From an uncultured Muribaculaceae bacterium (lineage in GTDB: Bacteria; Bacteroidota; Bacteroidia; Bacteroidales; Muribaculaceae): 6,760 bases of DNA. Every line of letters starts with the position of its first letter. The stretch's first letter is position 1. The stretch covers positions 1 through 6,760 of the forward strand of contig CANRZQ010000149.1 in the NCBI GenBank assembly GCA_947644475.1. The letters run 5' to 3'. Under the pieces are notes generated by a model. It made no database searches and was not told the origin of the DNA. It saw only the letters and a program-made list of their open reading frames with translations. A program made the position numbers and the translations under genes. Below, one piece after another: positions 1 through 4,757 of this stretch.

Positions 1-294
1 GAACTGCAGAAGATAGGTGCGAGAAACGTACGGGTATCCATGGCAGGGGACGGAGCGATTCTTGTGGCGGAAGATGGAAACGTGTACGAAAGTGAAGCGC
101 CCAAAGGAGAGGTTGTAAATTCTGTAGGAGCGGGAGATTCCATGGTGGCAGGATTTGTGGCAGGATATTTGGCAACAGAGGACTATAAGCAGGCGTTTAA
201 GATGGGGATTGCCGCAGGAAGTGCAAGCGCATTTTCCGAGGAGCTGGCGAAAAAAGAAGAAGTAGAAGCGATTTTAAATACACTTATATTTTAG
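1..294 (+). CDS. fruK: 1-phosphofructokinase, C-terminal part (5' end outside window)
   Basis: The frame is open from base 1 to the TAG at 292-294 and gives the last 97 residues of a PfkB-family sugar kinase that is usually about 300 residues long. The second PfkB signature is clear: VNSVGAGDSMVAGF at fragment residues 39-52, in which the Asp of GAGD (residue 46) is the catalytic base and the glycines form the anion hole. The preceding RVSMAGDGAIL and the following GSASAFSEELA are typical of the FruK branch rather than ribokinase. FruK phosphorylates fructose-1-phosphate with ATP in the cytoplasm to give fructose-1,6-bisphosphate. The fructose PTS gene follows 16 bases downstream on the same strand, which supports 1-phosphofructokinase over tagatose-6-phosphate kinase. 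The methionine at 40 is internal, because family-like sequence continues upstream of it. Confidence 0.93.
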   Translation, partial: ELQKIGARNVRVSMAGDGAILVAEDGNVYESEAPKGEVVNSVGAGDSMVAGFVAGYLATEDYKQAFKMGIAAGSASAFSEELAKKEEVEAILNTLIF

Positions 295-310
295 TTAGGA
301 GGAAGAGAGA

Positions 311-2218
311 ATGAAGATCACAGATTTACTTTCCAAAGAAAGTATTGAACTGAACGGAAAGGCTTCAAGCAAAGAAGATGTCTTGAATAAGATGGTTGCC
401 TTAATGGAAAAGCGCGGCAACATTAAAGATGCGGCAGGTTATAAAGAAGCAGTGTTCTTAAGGGAAGAAGAGGGAACAACGGGGGTCGGAATGGGAATCG
501 CCATTCCGCATGGAAAGTGTGATGCAGTAAATGCACCGGGGCTGGCAGCAATGGTGGTAAAAGATGGTGTGGAATATGACGCTCTAGATGGTGAACCGGT
601 TGATATTTTATTCCTCATTGCGGCGCCTAATACGAAAGATAATGTACATCTGGAAGTATTAAGTAAGCTTTCTGTTTTATTGATGGATGAACAGTTTCTT
701 AAAGATCTGAAACAGGCATCCTCCAAGGAAGAATTTTTACAGATTATTGAAAAAACAGAGGCGGCAAAGGACGCAGCAGAAGGTGTGGCCGAAGTAGCGG
801 AGGAAACGCCGAAAACAAAGAAGATTCTGGCAGTCACTGCATGTCCGACTGGAATTGCACATACATATATGGCGGCAGAAAGTATTGAAAAGAAAGCAAA
901 AGAGCTGGGGTATCAGGTGAAAGTAGAGACAAGAGGTTCCAGCGGAGCAAAGAACATACTGACAGCAGAGGAAATCAAGGAGGCAGCCGGTATTATCGTG
1001 GCAGCAGATACAAAAGTTCCGATGGAGCGTTTTCATGGAAAGAAAGTGATCGAATGTCAGGTGTCGGCCGGTATCAATAAGGCGGAAGAGTTGATTGACC
1101 GTATTGTGGCAGGAGATGCACCGGTATATCAGGGTGGTTCGGAAGATAGAAGGAAAGAAGTTTCGGCAGAAAAAGAGAGTATTGGACATAAGCTTTATAA
1201 ACAGTTGATGAATGGAGTATCGCATATGCTTCCATTCGTAGTTGGCGGAGGTATCTTGATTGCGATAGCATTCTTGCTGGATGGCTTTTTGGTGGATATG
1301 TCATCCCTTTCCGAAGAGGTGAAGGCGAATTTCGGTACGATTACACCGGCAGCGGCATTCTTTAAAAACTTAGGTTCAACAGCATTTGGATTTATGCTTC
1401 CGATTCTGGCTGGTTTTATCGGAGAGAGTATTGCGGACAGACCAGGGCTTGCAGTCGGTTTTGTGGGCGGAGCGCTCGCGGCAAACGGTACTTCCGGATT
1501 TTTAGGTGCGCTTGCGGCAGGCTTTATCGCAGGATATCTTGTAAATGCATTAAAGAAAGTATTTGAGCATCTTCCAAAAGGGTTGGATGGATTAAAGCCA
1601 GTACTTTTATATCCTCTGTTAGGGATTTTATTCATGGGAGGTATCATGACATTTATCGTGGAGCCGCCGATTGGAGCGCTTAACACGGCGTTGAACAATG
1701 GACTTTCAGCAATGAGCGGAACAAGCGCTGTGCTGCTTGGAATTATTGTCGCAGCTATGATGGCGGTTGACATGGGCGGTCCGTTCAATAAAGCGGCGTA
1801 TGTATTTGGAACTGCATCTATCGCAGCCGGGAATTATGATATTATGGCGGCAGTTATGATTGGCGGTATGGTTCCGCCTTGTGCGATCGCACTTTCAACA
1901 TTACTGTTTAAGAAAAAATTTACACAAGAAGAAAGAAAATCGGGACCAACCAATTTTATTATGGGAATATCTTTCATTACGGAAGGCGCTATTCCATTTG
2001 CGGCATCCGATCCGCTGCATGTGATCCCTGCTTGCGTAATCGGATCCGGTCTTGCAGGAGCGCTGTCTATGGCATTTGGATGTACCTTGATGGCACCTCA
2101 CGGCGGAGTATTTGTATTTCCGGTAGTGGGGAATGCGCTGATGTACTTAGCGGCGCTTGTGGCAGGAACGATTGTGGGAGCAGTATTACTTGGCATATTA
2201 AAAAAAGAAGTTGCATAA
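311..2218 (+). CDS. fruA: PTS fructose transporter subunit IIABC
   Basis: This is a complete 635-residue permease that takes up fructose and phosphorylates it to fructose-1-phosphate at the membrane. Three PTS domains lie in the order A-B-C. EIIA (about 1-148) carries the phospho-acceptor in GIAIPHGK (His67). A charged linker, about 150-168, is rich in Glu, Ala and Lys. EIIB (about 170-268) starts with the P-loop-like ACPTGIAHTYMAAE, phospho-Cys178. EIIC (about 293-632) is strongly hydrophobic and holds GESIADRPGLAVG near 371-383 and ITEGAIPFAASDP near 556-568, both typical of the fructose-family EIIC. The start is fixed by AGGAGG at 297-302, 8 bases before ATG. The length is normal for a fused IIABC. 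It lies in one operon with fruK; phosphate would come from HPr, whose gene begins downstream. Mannose or another ketose as substrate cannot be excluded from sequence alone. Confidence 0.96.
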   Translation: MKITDLLSKESIELNGKASSKEDVLNKMVALMEKRGNIKDAAGYKEAVFLREEEGTTGVGMGIAIPHGKCDAVNAPGLAAMVVKDGVEYDALDGEPVDILFLIAAPNTKDNVHLEVLSKLSVLLMDEQFLKDLKQASSKEEFLQIIEKTEAAKDAAEGVAEVAEETPKTKKILAVTACPTGIAHTYMAAESIEKKAKELGYQVKVETRGSSGAKNILTAEEIKEAAGIIVAADTKVPMERFHGKKVIECQVSAGINKAEELIDRIVAGDAPVYQGGSEDRRKEVSAEKESIGHKLYKQLMNGVSHMLPFVVGGGILIAIAFLLDGFLVDMSSLSEEVKANFGTITPAAAFFKNLGSTAFGFMLPILAGFIGESIADRPGLAVGFVGGALAANGTSGFLGALAAGFIAGYLVNALKKVFEHLPKGLDGLKPVLLYPLLGILFMGGIMTFIVEPPIGALNTALNNGLSAMSGTSAVLLGIIVAAMMAVDMGGPFNKAAYVFGTASIAAGNYDIMAAVMIGGMVPPCAIALSTLLFKKKFTQEERKSGPTNFIMGISFITEGAIPFAASDPLHVIPACVIGSGLAGALSMAFGCTLMAPHGGVFVFPVVGNALMYLAALVAGTIVGAVLLGILKKEVA

Positions 2219-2224
2219 AACATT

Positions 2225-2253
2225 TTGACAATTTGTGGATTTCGTTGCATAAT
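2225..2253 (+). promoter_or_regulatory. Sigma-70/A type promoter for the fruR-like gene
   Basis: TTGACA at 2225-2230 is an exact -35 box. CATAAT at 2248-2253 is a one-mismatch -10 box, with the optimal 17-base spacer between them. It begins seven bases after the fruA stop and points at the repressor gene, so transcription would start near 2260. This suggests the regulator (and ptsH behind it) can be expressed independently of fruK-fruA. Confidence 0.7.
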
Positions 2254-2265
2254 AGAGGAAGAGTA

Positions 2266-2286
2266 CGACCATCAAAAGCATGGTTG
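2266..2286 (+). promoter_or_regulatory. Inverted repeat in the fruR leader, possible operator
   Basis: CGACCAT (2266-2272) and ATGGTTG (2280-2286) form a 7-bp inverted repeat with one G-T pair around the 7-base centre CAAAAGC. It lies just after the predicted transcription start (about 2260) and ahead of the ribosome binding site. That is where an autoregulatory DeoR-type operator could sit, but a chance repeat or a weak RNA hairpin is equally possible. Confidence 0.3.
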
Positions 2287-2311
2287 GGCAAAATGCAGGA
2301 GGAGAGGTATC

Positions 2312-3055
2312 ATGCTTGCGGAGGAACGCTTTGATGAGATACTAAAATATGTCAATCAGGAAGGAAGCATTACGGTGCAGAAACTGATTGAATACACGAA
2401 TGCATCGGAATCCACGATTCGAAGAGATTTAAACACGCTGGATAAGCGAGGATTGCTTGTGAAGGTTCATGGAGGTGCGTTGGCACTGGAACATAACGCA
2501 GCATTGAAAGATTCCATGGTGAACGTCCGGGAAGAATTGAATCGTGAAGAGAAAAGGAAGATCGCAGAGTATGCGGCTTCACTTATTTCACCGGAAGATG
2601 TTGTCTATCTGGATGCAGGTACAACGACTGGATATTTGATTGATTTTCTGAAAACAAAAGGAATCGTTTTTGTGACGAATGCAGTGATGCATGCAAGGAA
2701 GCTGGTAGAGAAAGGATATACCGTATATCTGCCGGGCGGGCAGATGAAAGCGGTCACGGAAGCCTTGATTGGCGAGGATACGATAGAGAGTATCCGGAAA
2801 TTTCATTTTACGAAAGGGTTTTTCGGAACGAATGGAATCGACGCTAAGGCAGGATTTACAACGCCGGATATCCGGGAGGCAAATGTAAAAAGATATGCAT
2901 GTGCTCAGTGTAAAGAGATTTATATCATGAGTGATTCCAGTAAATTCGGGACAATATCACCGGTAACATTTTTACCGTTCGAAAAGGCAAATGTGCTGAC
3001 TGCAGGTGAAGTCGGCAGCGCCTACGAAATATATAAAAATATTATATTTATTTAA
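2312..3055 (+). CDS. fruR: DeoR-family transcriptional repressor of the fructose locus
   Basis: The product has 247 residues, the usual DeoR length. The N-terminal winged helix-turn-helix spans about 3-57, with EERFDEILKYV at the start and the recognition helix in SESTIRRDLNTLDKRGLL (32-49). The C-terminal sugar-phosphate sensing domain (about 75-235) shows LDAGTTT (100-106), VTNA (121-124), PGG (141-143) and DSSKFG (208-213), the loops that hold the phosphate of the effector in this family. The ATG at 2312 is chosen because AGGAGG at 2297-2302 sits 9 bases before it and the family N-terminus (MLAEERFDEI) begins there. An in-frame upstream ATG at 2225 would add 29 unrelated residues and overlaps the promoter. 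The effector is inferred to be fructose-1-phosphate from the fruK-fruA context. The order fruK-fruA-regulator is less usual than regulator first. Confidence 0.9.
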   Translation: MLAEERFDEILKYVNQEGSITVQKLIEYTNASESTIRRDLNTLDKRGLLVKVHGGALALEHNAALKDSMVNVREELNREEKRKIAEYAASLISPEDVVYLDAGTTTGYLIDFLKTKGIVFVTNAVMHARKLVEKGYTVYLPGGQMKAVTEALIGEDTIESIRKFHFTKGFFGTNGIDAKAGFTTPDIREANVKRYACAQCKEIYIMSDSSKFGTISPVTFLPFEKANVLTAGEVGSAYEIYKNIIFI

Positions 3056-3069
3056 GGAGGAAACGTATT

Positions 3070-3129
3070 ATGGTATCATTTCAGTATGTAGTTAAAGATG
3101 AACAGGGGATTCTCGCAAGACCGGCAGGA
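3070..3129 (+). pseudogene. ptsH: HPr phosphocarrier gene, 5' fragment cut at the sequence junction
   Basis: AGGAGG at 3055-3060, overlapping the stop of the repressor gene, precedes ATG 3070 by 9 bases. The first 20 codons read MVSFQYVVKDEQGILARPAG, matching the HPr N-terminus, whose conserved active-site loop is GIHARPAG. HPr carries phosphate from enzyme I to EIIA proteins such as FruA, and the phosphate sits on the His of that loop (residue 15). Here codon 15 (3112-3114) is CTC, Leu. From about 3113 onward the bases belong to the antisense of a DedA gene, so the change is best read as part of the join rather than an inactive HPr. The frame stays open to 3312, but those remaining residues have no HPr character. 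A normal HPr is about 85-90 residues, so roughly 70 are missing. Confidence 0.82.
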
Positions 3130-3130
3130 A
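3109..3130. other. Junction between Firmicutes and Bacteroidota sequence
   Basis: HPr coding sequence enters from the left and DedA coding sequence (opposite strand) enters from the right, and both are cut mid-gene here. The bases 3114-3129 can be read as HPr ARPAG on + and as DedA PAGLA on -, a stretch that both parents could share almost exactly. Left of it DedA similarity stops after its Arg147 codon (3111-3113). Right of it HPr similarity stops after Gly20. Promoter type, ribosome binding sites and codon preference all change across this point. The most likely cause is assembly or library chimerism; a real recombination is possible but would join two phyla inside two core genes. Confidence 0.85.
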
Positions 3131-3551
3131 TGGATATGAGCTGGCGCACGGCCGGAATCAGACGGCCGACAAATGTGGATATTGCGCCGTGCTCGTCGAA
3201 ATACCGCTCGGCATTCTCCACTTTCTGCCGGTTAATAAGGCAGGCATGGCCCAGGCGTGAGTTTGCAAAAGCGTACACCACCGGACGTCCGATCCACAAC
3301 GAGAGGAAGTAGTTGACCAAAGCGCCGACAAGAGCACCGGCTGTGGCCACAATCACCACCATGAACACGTTCATGTCGCCACGCTGGGCCGCAAGATATG
3401 CTGCCGGGGGCACCACCAGTTCCGACGGAAAGGGGATGAACGAACTTTCAATCACCATGAATACGAACACAAACCAGTAGTTGGCGTTCTCAACAAACCA
3501 GTTAAAAAAAGTAGTGGCATCGAATAGAGCCAACGGAATCATCAAATCCAT
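3109..3551 (-). CDS. DedA-family membrane protein, C-terminal end missing
   Basis: Reading down from ATG 3551, 147 residues match the DedA/SNARE-associated (VTT) family of inner-membrane proteins, which are linked to lipid-carrier recycling (undecaprenyl phosphate in some members) and membrane homeostasis. Visible are a hydrophobic segment near 26-34, the re-entrant motif ESSFIPFPSE (35-44), a second membrane segment with ALVGALVNYFLSLWIG (73-88), and the second re-entrant motif FVGRLIPAVRQLISIPAG (127-144) with its conserved Arg residues. Full-length relatives have about 200 residues, so the last roughly 55, including the final helix, are lost at the junction. The frame then continues through antisense HPr sequence to a stop at 3081-3083; those last nine residues are spurious. 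There is no Shine-Dalgarno before ATG, and a Bacteroidota -7 box lies about 45 bases upstream. ATG 3542 is an alternative start. Confidence 0.9.
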
Positions 3552-3596
3552 AAATTATACAATTTTATTCCGGCGTAAGCCTCCGGCATATAGGGT

Positions 3597-3605
3597 GCAA
3601 AAGTA
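3597..3605 (-). promoter_or_regulatory. Bacteroidota -7 promoter element for the DedA gene
   Basis: On the - strand this reads TACTTTTGC, an exact match to TAnnTTTGC, the -7 box used by the Bacteroidota housekeeping sigma factor. It would start transcription near 3591, giving a leader of about 40 bases to ATG 3551. I see no good -33 TTTG partner at the usual distance. Confidence 0.55.
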
Positions 3606-3648
3606 CGAAATATTTTCAATAAAAGCCTACACATTATCGGTAAAAAAA

Positions 3649-3677
3649 TTGACAATTATGTTAATGCCGGGTATAAT
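3649..3677 (+). promoter_or_regulatory. Exact TTGACA-17-TATAAT promoter sequence
   Basis: TTGACA (3649-3654) and TATAAT (3672-3677) are separated by exactly 17 bases, a perfect sigma-70 consensus. It lies in the Bacteroidota half, where the housekeeping sigma factor recognises different boxes, and it points away from the DedA gene into the antisense of the candidate small RNA. It may be a chance product of AT-rich sequence, a signal for another sigma factor, or a remnant of transferred DNA. No gene directly downstream needs it. Confidence 0.3.
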
Positions 3678-3687
3678 CGTGTATTAT

Positions 3688-3723
3688 AAAGAAAAAGAGG
3701 CGCGCCTTCACGGCGAACCTCTT
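3688..3723 (-). terminator. Intrinsic terminator of the candidate small RNA
   Basis: Read on the - strand, AAGAGG (3723-3718) pairs with CCTCTT (3700-3695). After a 2x2 internal loop, CGCC (3715-3712) pairs with GGCG (3706-3703) around a 5-base loop. The stem is followed at once by a U-rich tail, five T, one C, three T. On the + strand no T-run follows, so the terminator is oriented for - strand transcripts arriving from the right. Confidence 0.75.
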
Positions 3724-3840
3724 AATCCATTATGTTATTCTGTGCTTATATACACCAATCAGCCGGATAGCCGGTCATAATATATAAGCCGTACAATTCT
3801 TTTATGCGCTGCCATGGCCTTAACGGCCACTAAAATAACA

Positions 3841-3860
3841 TAATCCTAAATAATCCTAAA
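3841..3860. repeat. Two perfect 10-bp tandem copies of TAATCCTAAA
   Basis: TAATCCTAAA occurs twice in direct succession, overlapping the end of the 11-bp outer inverted repeat of the candidate RNA. On the - strand it would form the first bases of that transcript, just after its promoter box. Replication slippage in AT-rich DNA is a sufficient explanation. Confidence 0.6.
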
Positions 3861-3870
3861 TTAAATTTGT

Positions 3871-3879
3871 GCAAAGATA
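3871..3879 (-). promoter_or_regulatory. Bacteroidota -7 promoter element for the candidate small RNA
   Basis: On the - strand this reads TATCTTTGC, an exact TAnnTTTGC box, followed by AT-rich sequence and then the structured RNA. A + strand TAAATTTG at 3862-3869 overlaps its start region in the opposite sense. No clear -33 TTTG is seen upstream. Confidence 0.5.
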
Positions 3880-3987
3880 CTAATAAAAATAAGATTATCC
3901 GCCATTTTGTTAATTTTTAAAACACGCCCTAATTACAATTAACACATATTAACATAAATATGCCATATTTACGCCCGCATATTGGCC

Positions 3988-3996
3988 TAACTTTGC
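3988..3996 (+). promoter_or_regulatory. Bacteroidota -7 promoter element for the small tandem genes
   Basis: TAACTTTGC is an exact TAnnTTTGC box and lies 38 bases before ATG 4035. Transcription would begin near 4002, so the longer frame starting at 3960 cannot be the translated form. The -33 partner is weak (TTTA at 3968-3971). Confidence 0.55.
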
Positions 3997-4034
3997 ATCG
4001 TAAACATAAAATTAACTTAATAATCTCTTCTGTC

Positions 4035-4256
4035 ATGAACAACCCGGTTATCCTTTCTTCACGTGTGATCGACACAATCAACTCTCTGCCCGAGACCGAA
4101 CGCATAGCCGTGGCAAGCGCAATCTCGGCGCAACTGATTCTCGGCGCCGACGCCTCAACGGCCCTCTCCCCCATCGAGAACATGCTGTTCTCAATGATTT
4201 GCTCCTATGTGCGCCACGACACAGCGCAATACGAGCGAATAATGACAAATTACTAA
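4035..4256 (+). CDS. Small hypothetical protein, DUF6291-like
   Basis: The product is a predicted 73-residue soluble protein of unknown function. It reads as one compact helical unit: VIDTINSLPETERIAVASAI (11-30) followed by an amphipathic stretch, LSPIENMLFSMICSYVRHD (44-62). The pattern of a helix with hydrophobic and acidic positions, an AI pair, then a second helix ending in a charged turn resembles the DUF6291-type small proteins common in Bacteroidota genomes and their mobile elements. That assignment is from memory of the pattern, not from a search. The next gene, 43 bases downstream, seems to share the same pattern. ATG 4035 is preferred to the in-frame ATG 3960 because a promoter box lies between them and the family-like sequence starts here. 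There is no signal peptide or membrane helix. Confidence 0.6.
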   Translation: MNNPVILSSRVIDTINSLPETERIAVASAISAQLILGADASTALSPIENMLFSMICSYVRHDTAQYERIMTNY

Positions 4257-4259
4257 ACC

Positions 4260-4288
4260 TCGAATAATCGAATAATCGAGTAATCGAA
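4260..4288. repeat. 8-bp tandem repeat TCGAATAA, about 3.6 copies
   Basis: TCGAATAA is repeated at 4260, 4268 and, with one change (TCGAGTAA), at 4276, followed by a partial TCGAA at 4284. It fills most of the 43-base gap between the two small genes and ends 11 bases before the next ATG. It contains stop codons and no coding signal. Slippage at such an array could alter spacing ahead of the downstream gene. Confidence 0.75.
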
Positions 4289-4299
4289 ACTTCCCAACT

Positions 4300-4659
4300 A
4301 TGAAAGACACAGTATGTTTCCGCCCCGAATGGCTCGACGCTCTTGGCGCATGCTCTGCAAAAGTGCAAATGGATATAATTTCGGCAATCGTGCGCTGGCA
4401 GTCGGAGGGCATCATGCCCGATTTCAAAGGCATGAAAATGTCCCTGTTCCTTTTTCTTAAAGCCGACCTTGAAAAGGCGCAGGCCGAAAGCGAAACGGAA
4501 ACCACGGCGGACTCCGACACGACCGTGGCCAATGCCGCAGCACCCGCTGCGACTCGGCCCGGCCATGTCCCGACGCCACGGCGCAAAGACCGCCCCGGGC
4601 AATACTGTCCCGGAGGCATACGCCCGGTGGCCGCATCTGCGCCTGTGGCCACGGCTTAG
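4300..4659 (+). CDS. Small hypothetical protein, DUF6291-like with disordered tail
   Basis: The product is a predicted 119-residue protein of unknown function. Residues 1-60 form the same kind of unit as the preceding gene: WLDALGACSAKVQMDIISAI (11-30), then a Gly turn (SEGIMPDFKG) and a second helix, MSLFLFLKADLEKAQAE (47-63). From about residue 62 the sequence becomes low complexity, first acidic and Thr-rich (ESETETTADSDTT) and then Ala/Pro/Arg-rich, and is probably disordered. In relatives as I remember them the N-terminal unit is often followed by a charged linker. There is no Shine-Dalgarno, as usual for Bacteroidota. The C-terminal codons overlap a GC-rich hairpin. The last 35 residues look unlike a folded protein and could reflect an old frameshift. 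Function, DNA binding or phage origin cannot be decided here. Confidence 0.6.
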   Translation: MKDTVCFRPEWLDALGACSAKVQMDIISAIVRWQSEGIMPDFKGMKMSLFLFLKADLEKAQAESETETTADSDTTVANAAAPAATRPGHVPTPRRKDRPGQYCPGGIRPVAASAPVATA

Positions 4660-4670
4660 CCGCAGGCGCA
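4638..4670 (+). terminator. GC-rich hairpin over the end of the second small gene
   Basis: TGCGCCTG (4638-4645) pairs perfectly with CAGGCGCA (4663-4670), and inside it GGC (4647-4649) can pair with GCC (4659-4661), with the stop codon at 4657-4659 at the edge of the loop. The stem is strong but is followed by mixed sequence (TGCGATGTTAAAATTTCTT), not a clean U-tract. It may be a weak terminator or merely GC-rich coding sequence. Confidence 0.35.
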
Positions 4671-4729
4671 TGCGATGTTAAAATTTCTTAATTCATATAT
4701 GCCCCGCATTTAAGACAGTGGCTTTTTCG

Positions 4730-4737
4730 TAATTTTG
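4730..4737 (+). promoter_or_regulatory. Bacteroidota -7 promoter element for the CstA-like gene
   Basis: TAATTTTG matches TAnnTTTG and lies 20 bases before ATG 4758, giving a very short leader with a start near 4743. It separates this transcription unit from the small genes upstream and excludes a GTG start at 4737, which overlaps the box. Confidence 0.5.
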
Positions 4738-4757
4738 TGGATAAAACCGAAATTACC

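Larger units (their letters stand above)
3688..3866 (-). ncRNA. Candidate structured small RNA of about 180 nt
   Basis: The region has no convincing protein frame but has the parts of a free-standing RNA gene on the - strand: a TAnnTTTGC promoter box at 3879-3871, an expected start near 3866, nested inverted repeats and an intrinsic terminator. An 11-bp perfect closing stem joins 3844-3834 (ATTATGTTATT) to 3739-3729. Inside it are a TGGCC/GGCCA hairpin (3829-3815) with a 5-base loop and a 9-bp perfect stem, GCTTATATA (3789-3781) with 3752-3744, capped by a CCGG-4-CCGG hairpin (3774-3763). The DedA gene behind it has its own promoter, so this is not obviously a riboswitch. Length and long closing stem recall 6S RNA, but the inner part is strongly lopsided, so I do not assign a family. 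Confidence 0.55.

Noticed and set aside
1195..1788. 197-residue - strand frame opposite fruA
   Set aside because: It lies entirely antisense to the conserved EIIC domain and has no independent signals.
2225..2311. Upstream ATG at 2225 as the repressor start
   Set aside because: It overlaps the -35 box and lacks a ribosome binding site, while ATG 2312 has AGGAGG at ideal spacing and the family N-terminus.
3081..3130. Biologically meaningful antisense overlap of HPr and DedA genes
   Set aside because: Both proteins are truncated at the same point and come from genomes with different expression signals; overlap of two complete genes is not what is seen.
3070..3312. An 80-residue + strand protein beginning like HPr, as a novel HPr fusion
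   Set aside because: Everything after the first 20 residues is the antisense of a well-matched DedA gene, so the frame is a by-product of the join.
3481..3780. A 99-residue + strand frame across the DedA promoter and small-RNA region
   Set aside because: It is antisense to the DedA start, crosses promoter and terminator elements, has no ribosome binding site and no recognisable composition.
3960..4034. Longer N-terminus for the first small gene, from ATG 3960
   Set aside because: A Bacteroidota -7 box at 3988-3996 lies inside it, and the extra residues are not like the rest of the protein.
3552..4034. tRNA, insertion sequence end or phage attachment site in the gene-poor stretch
   Set aside because: No cloverleaf, no CCA end, no transposase fragment and no flanking direct repeat of useful length was found; the inverted repeats nest like an RNA fold instead.
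4260..4288. CRISPR-like array
   Set aside because: The unit is only 8 bp with no spacers; it is a simple tandem repeat.
4078..4671. Long - strand frames (197 and 153 residues) opposite the small tandem genes
   Set aside because: They are Arg/Gly-rich shadow frames in GC-ending DNA, cross the intergenic tandem repeat, and lack family-like motifs; the + strand frames show paired helical domains.
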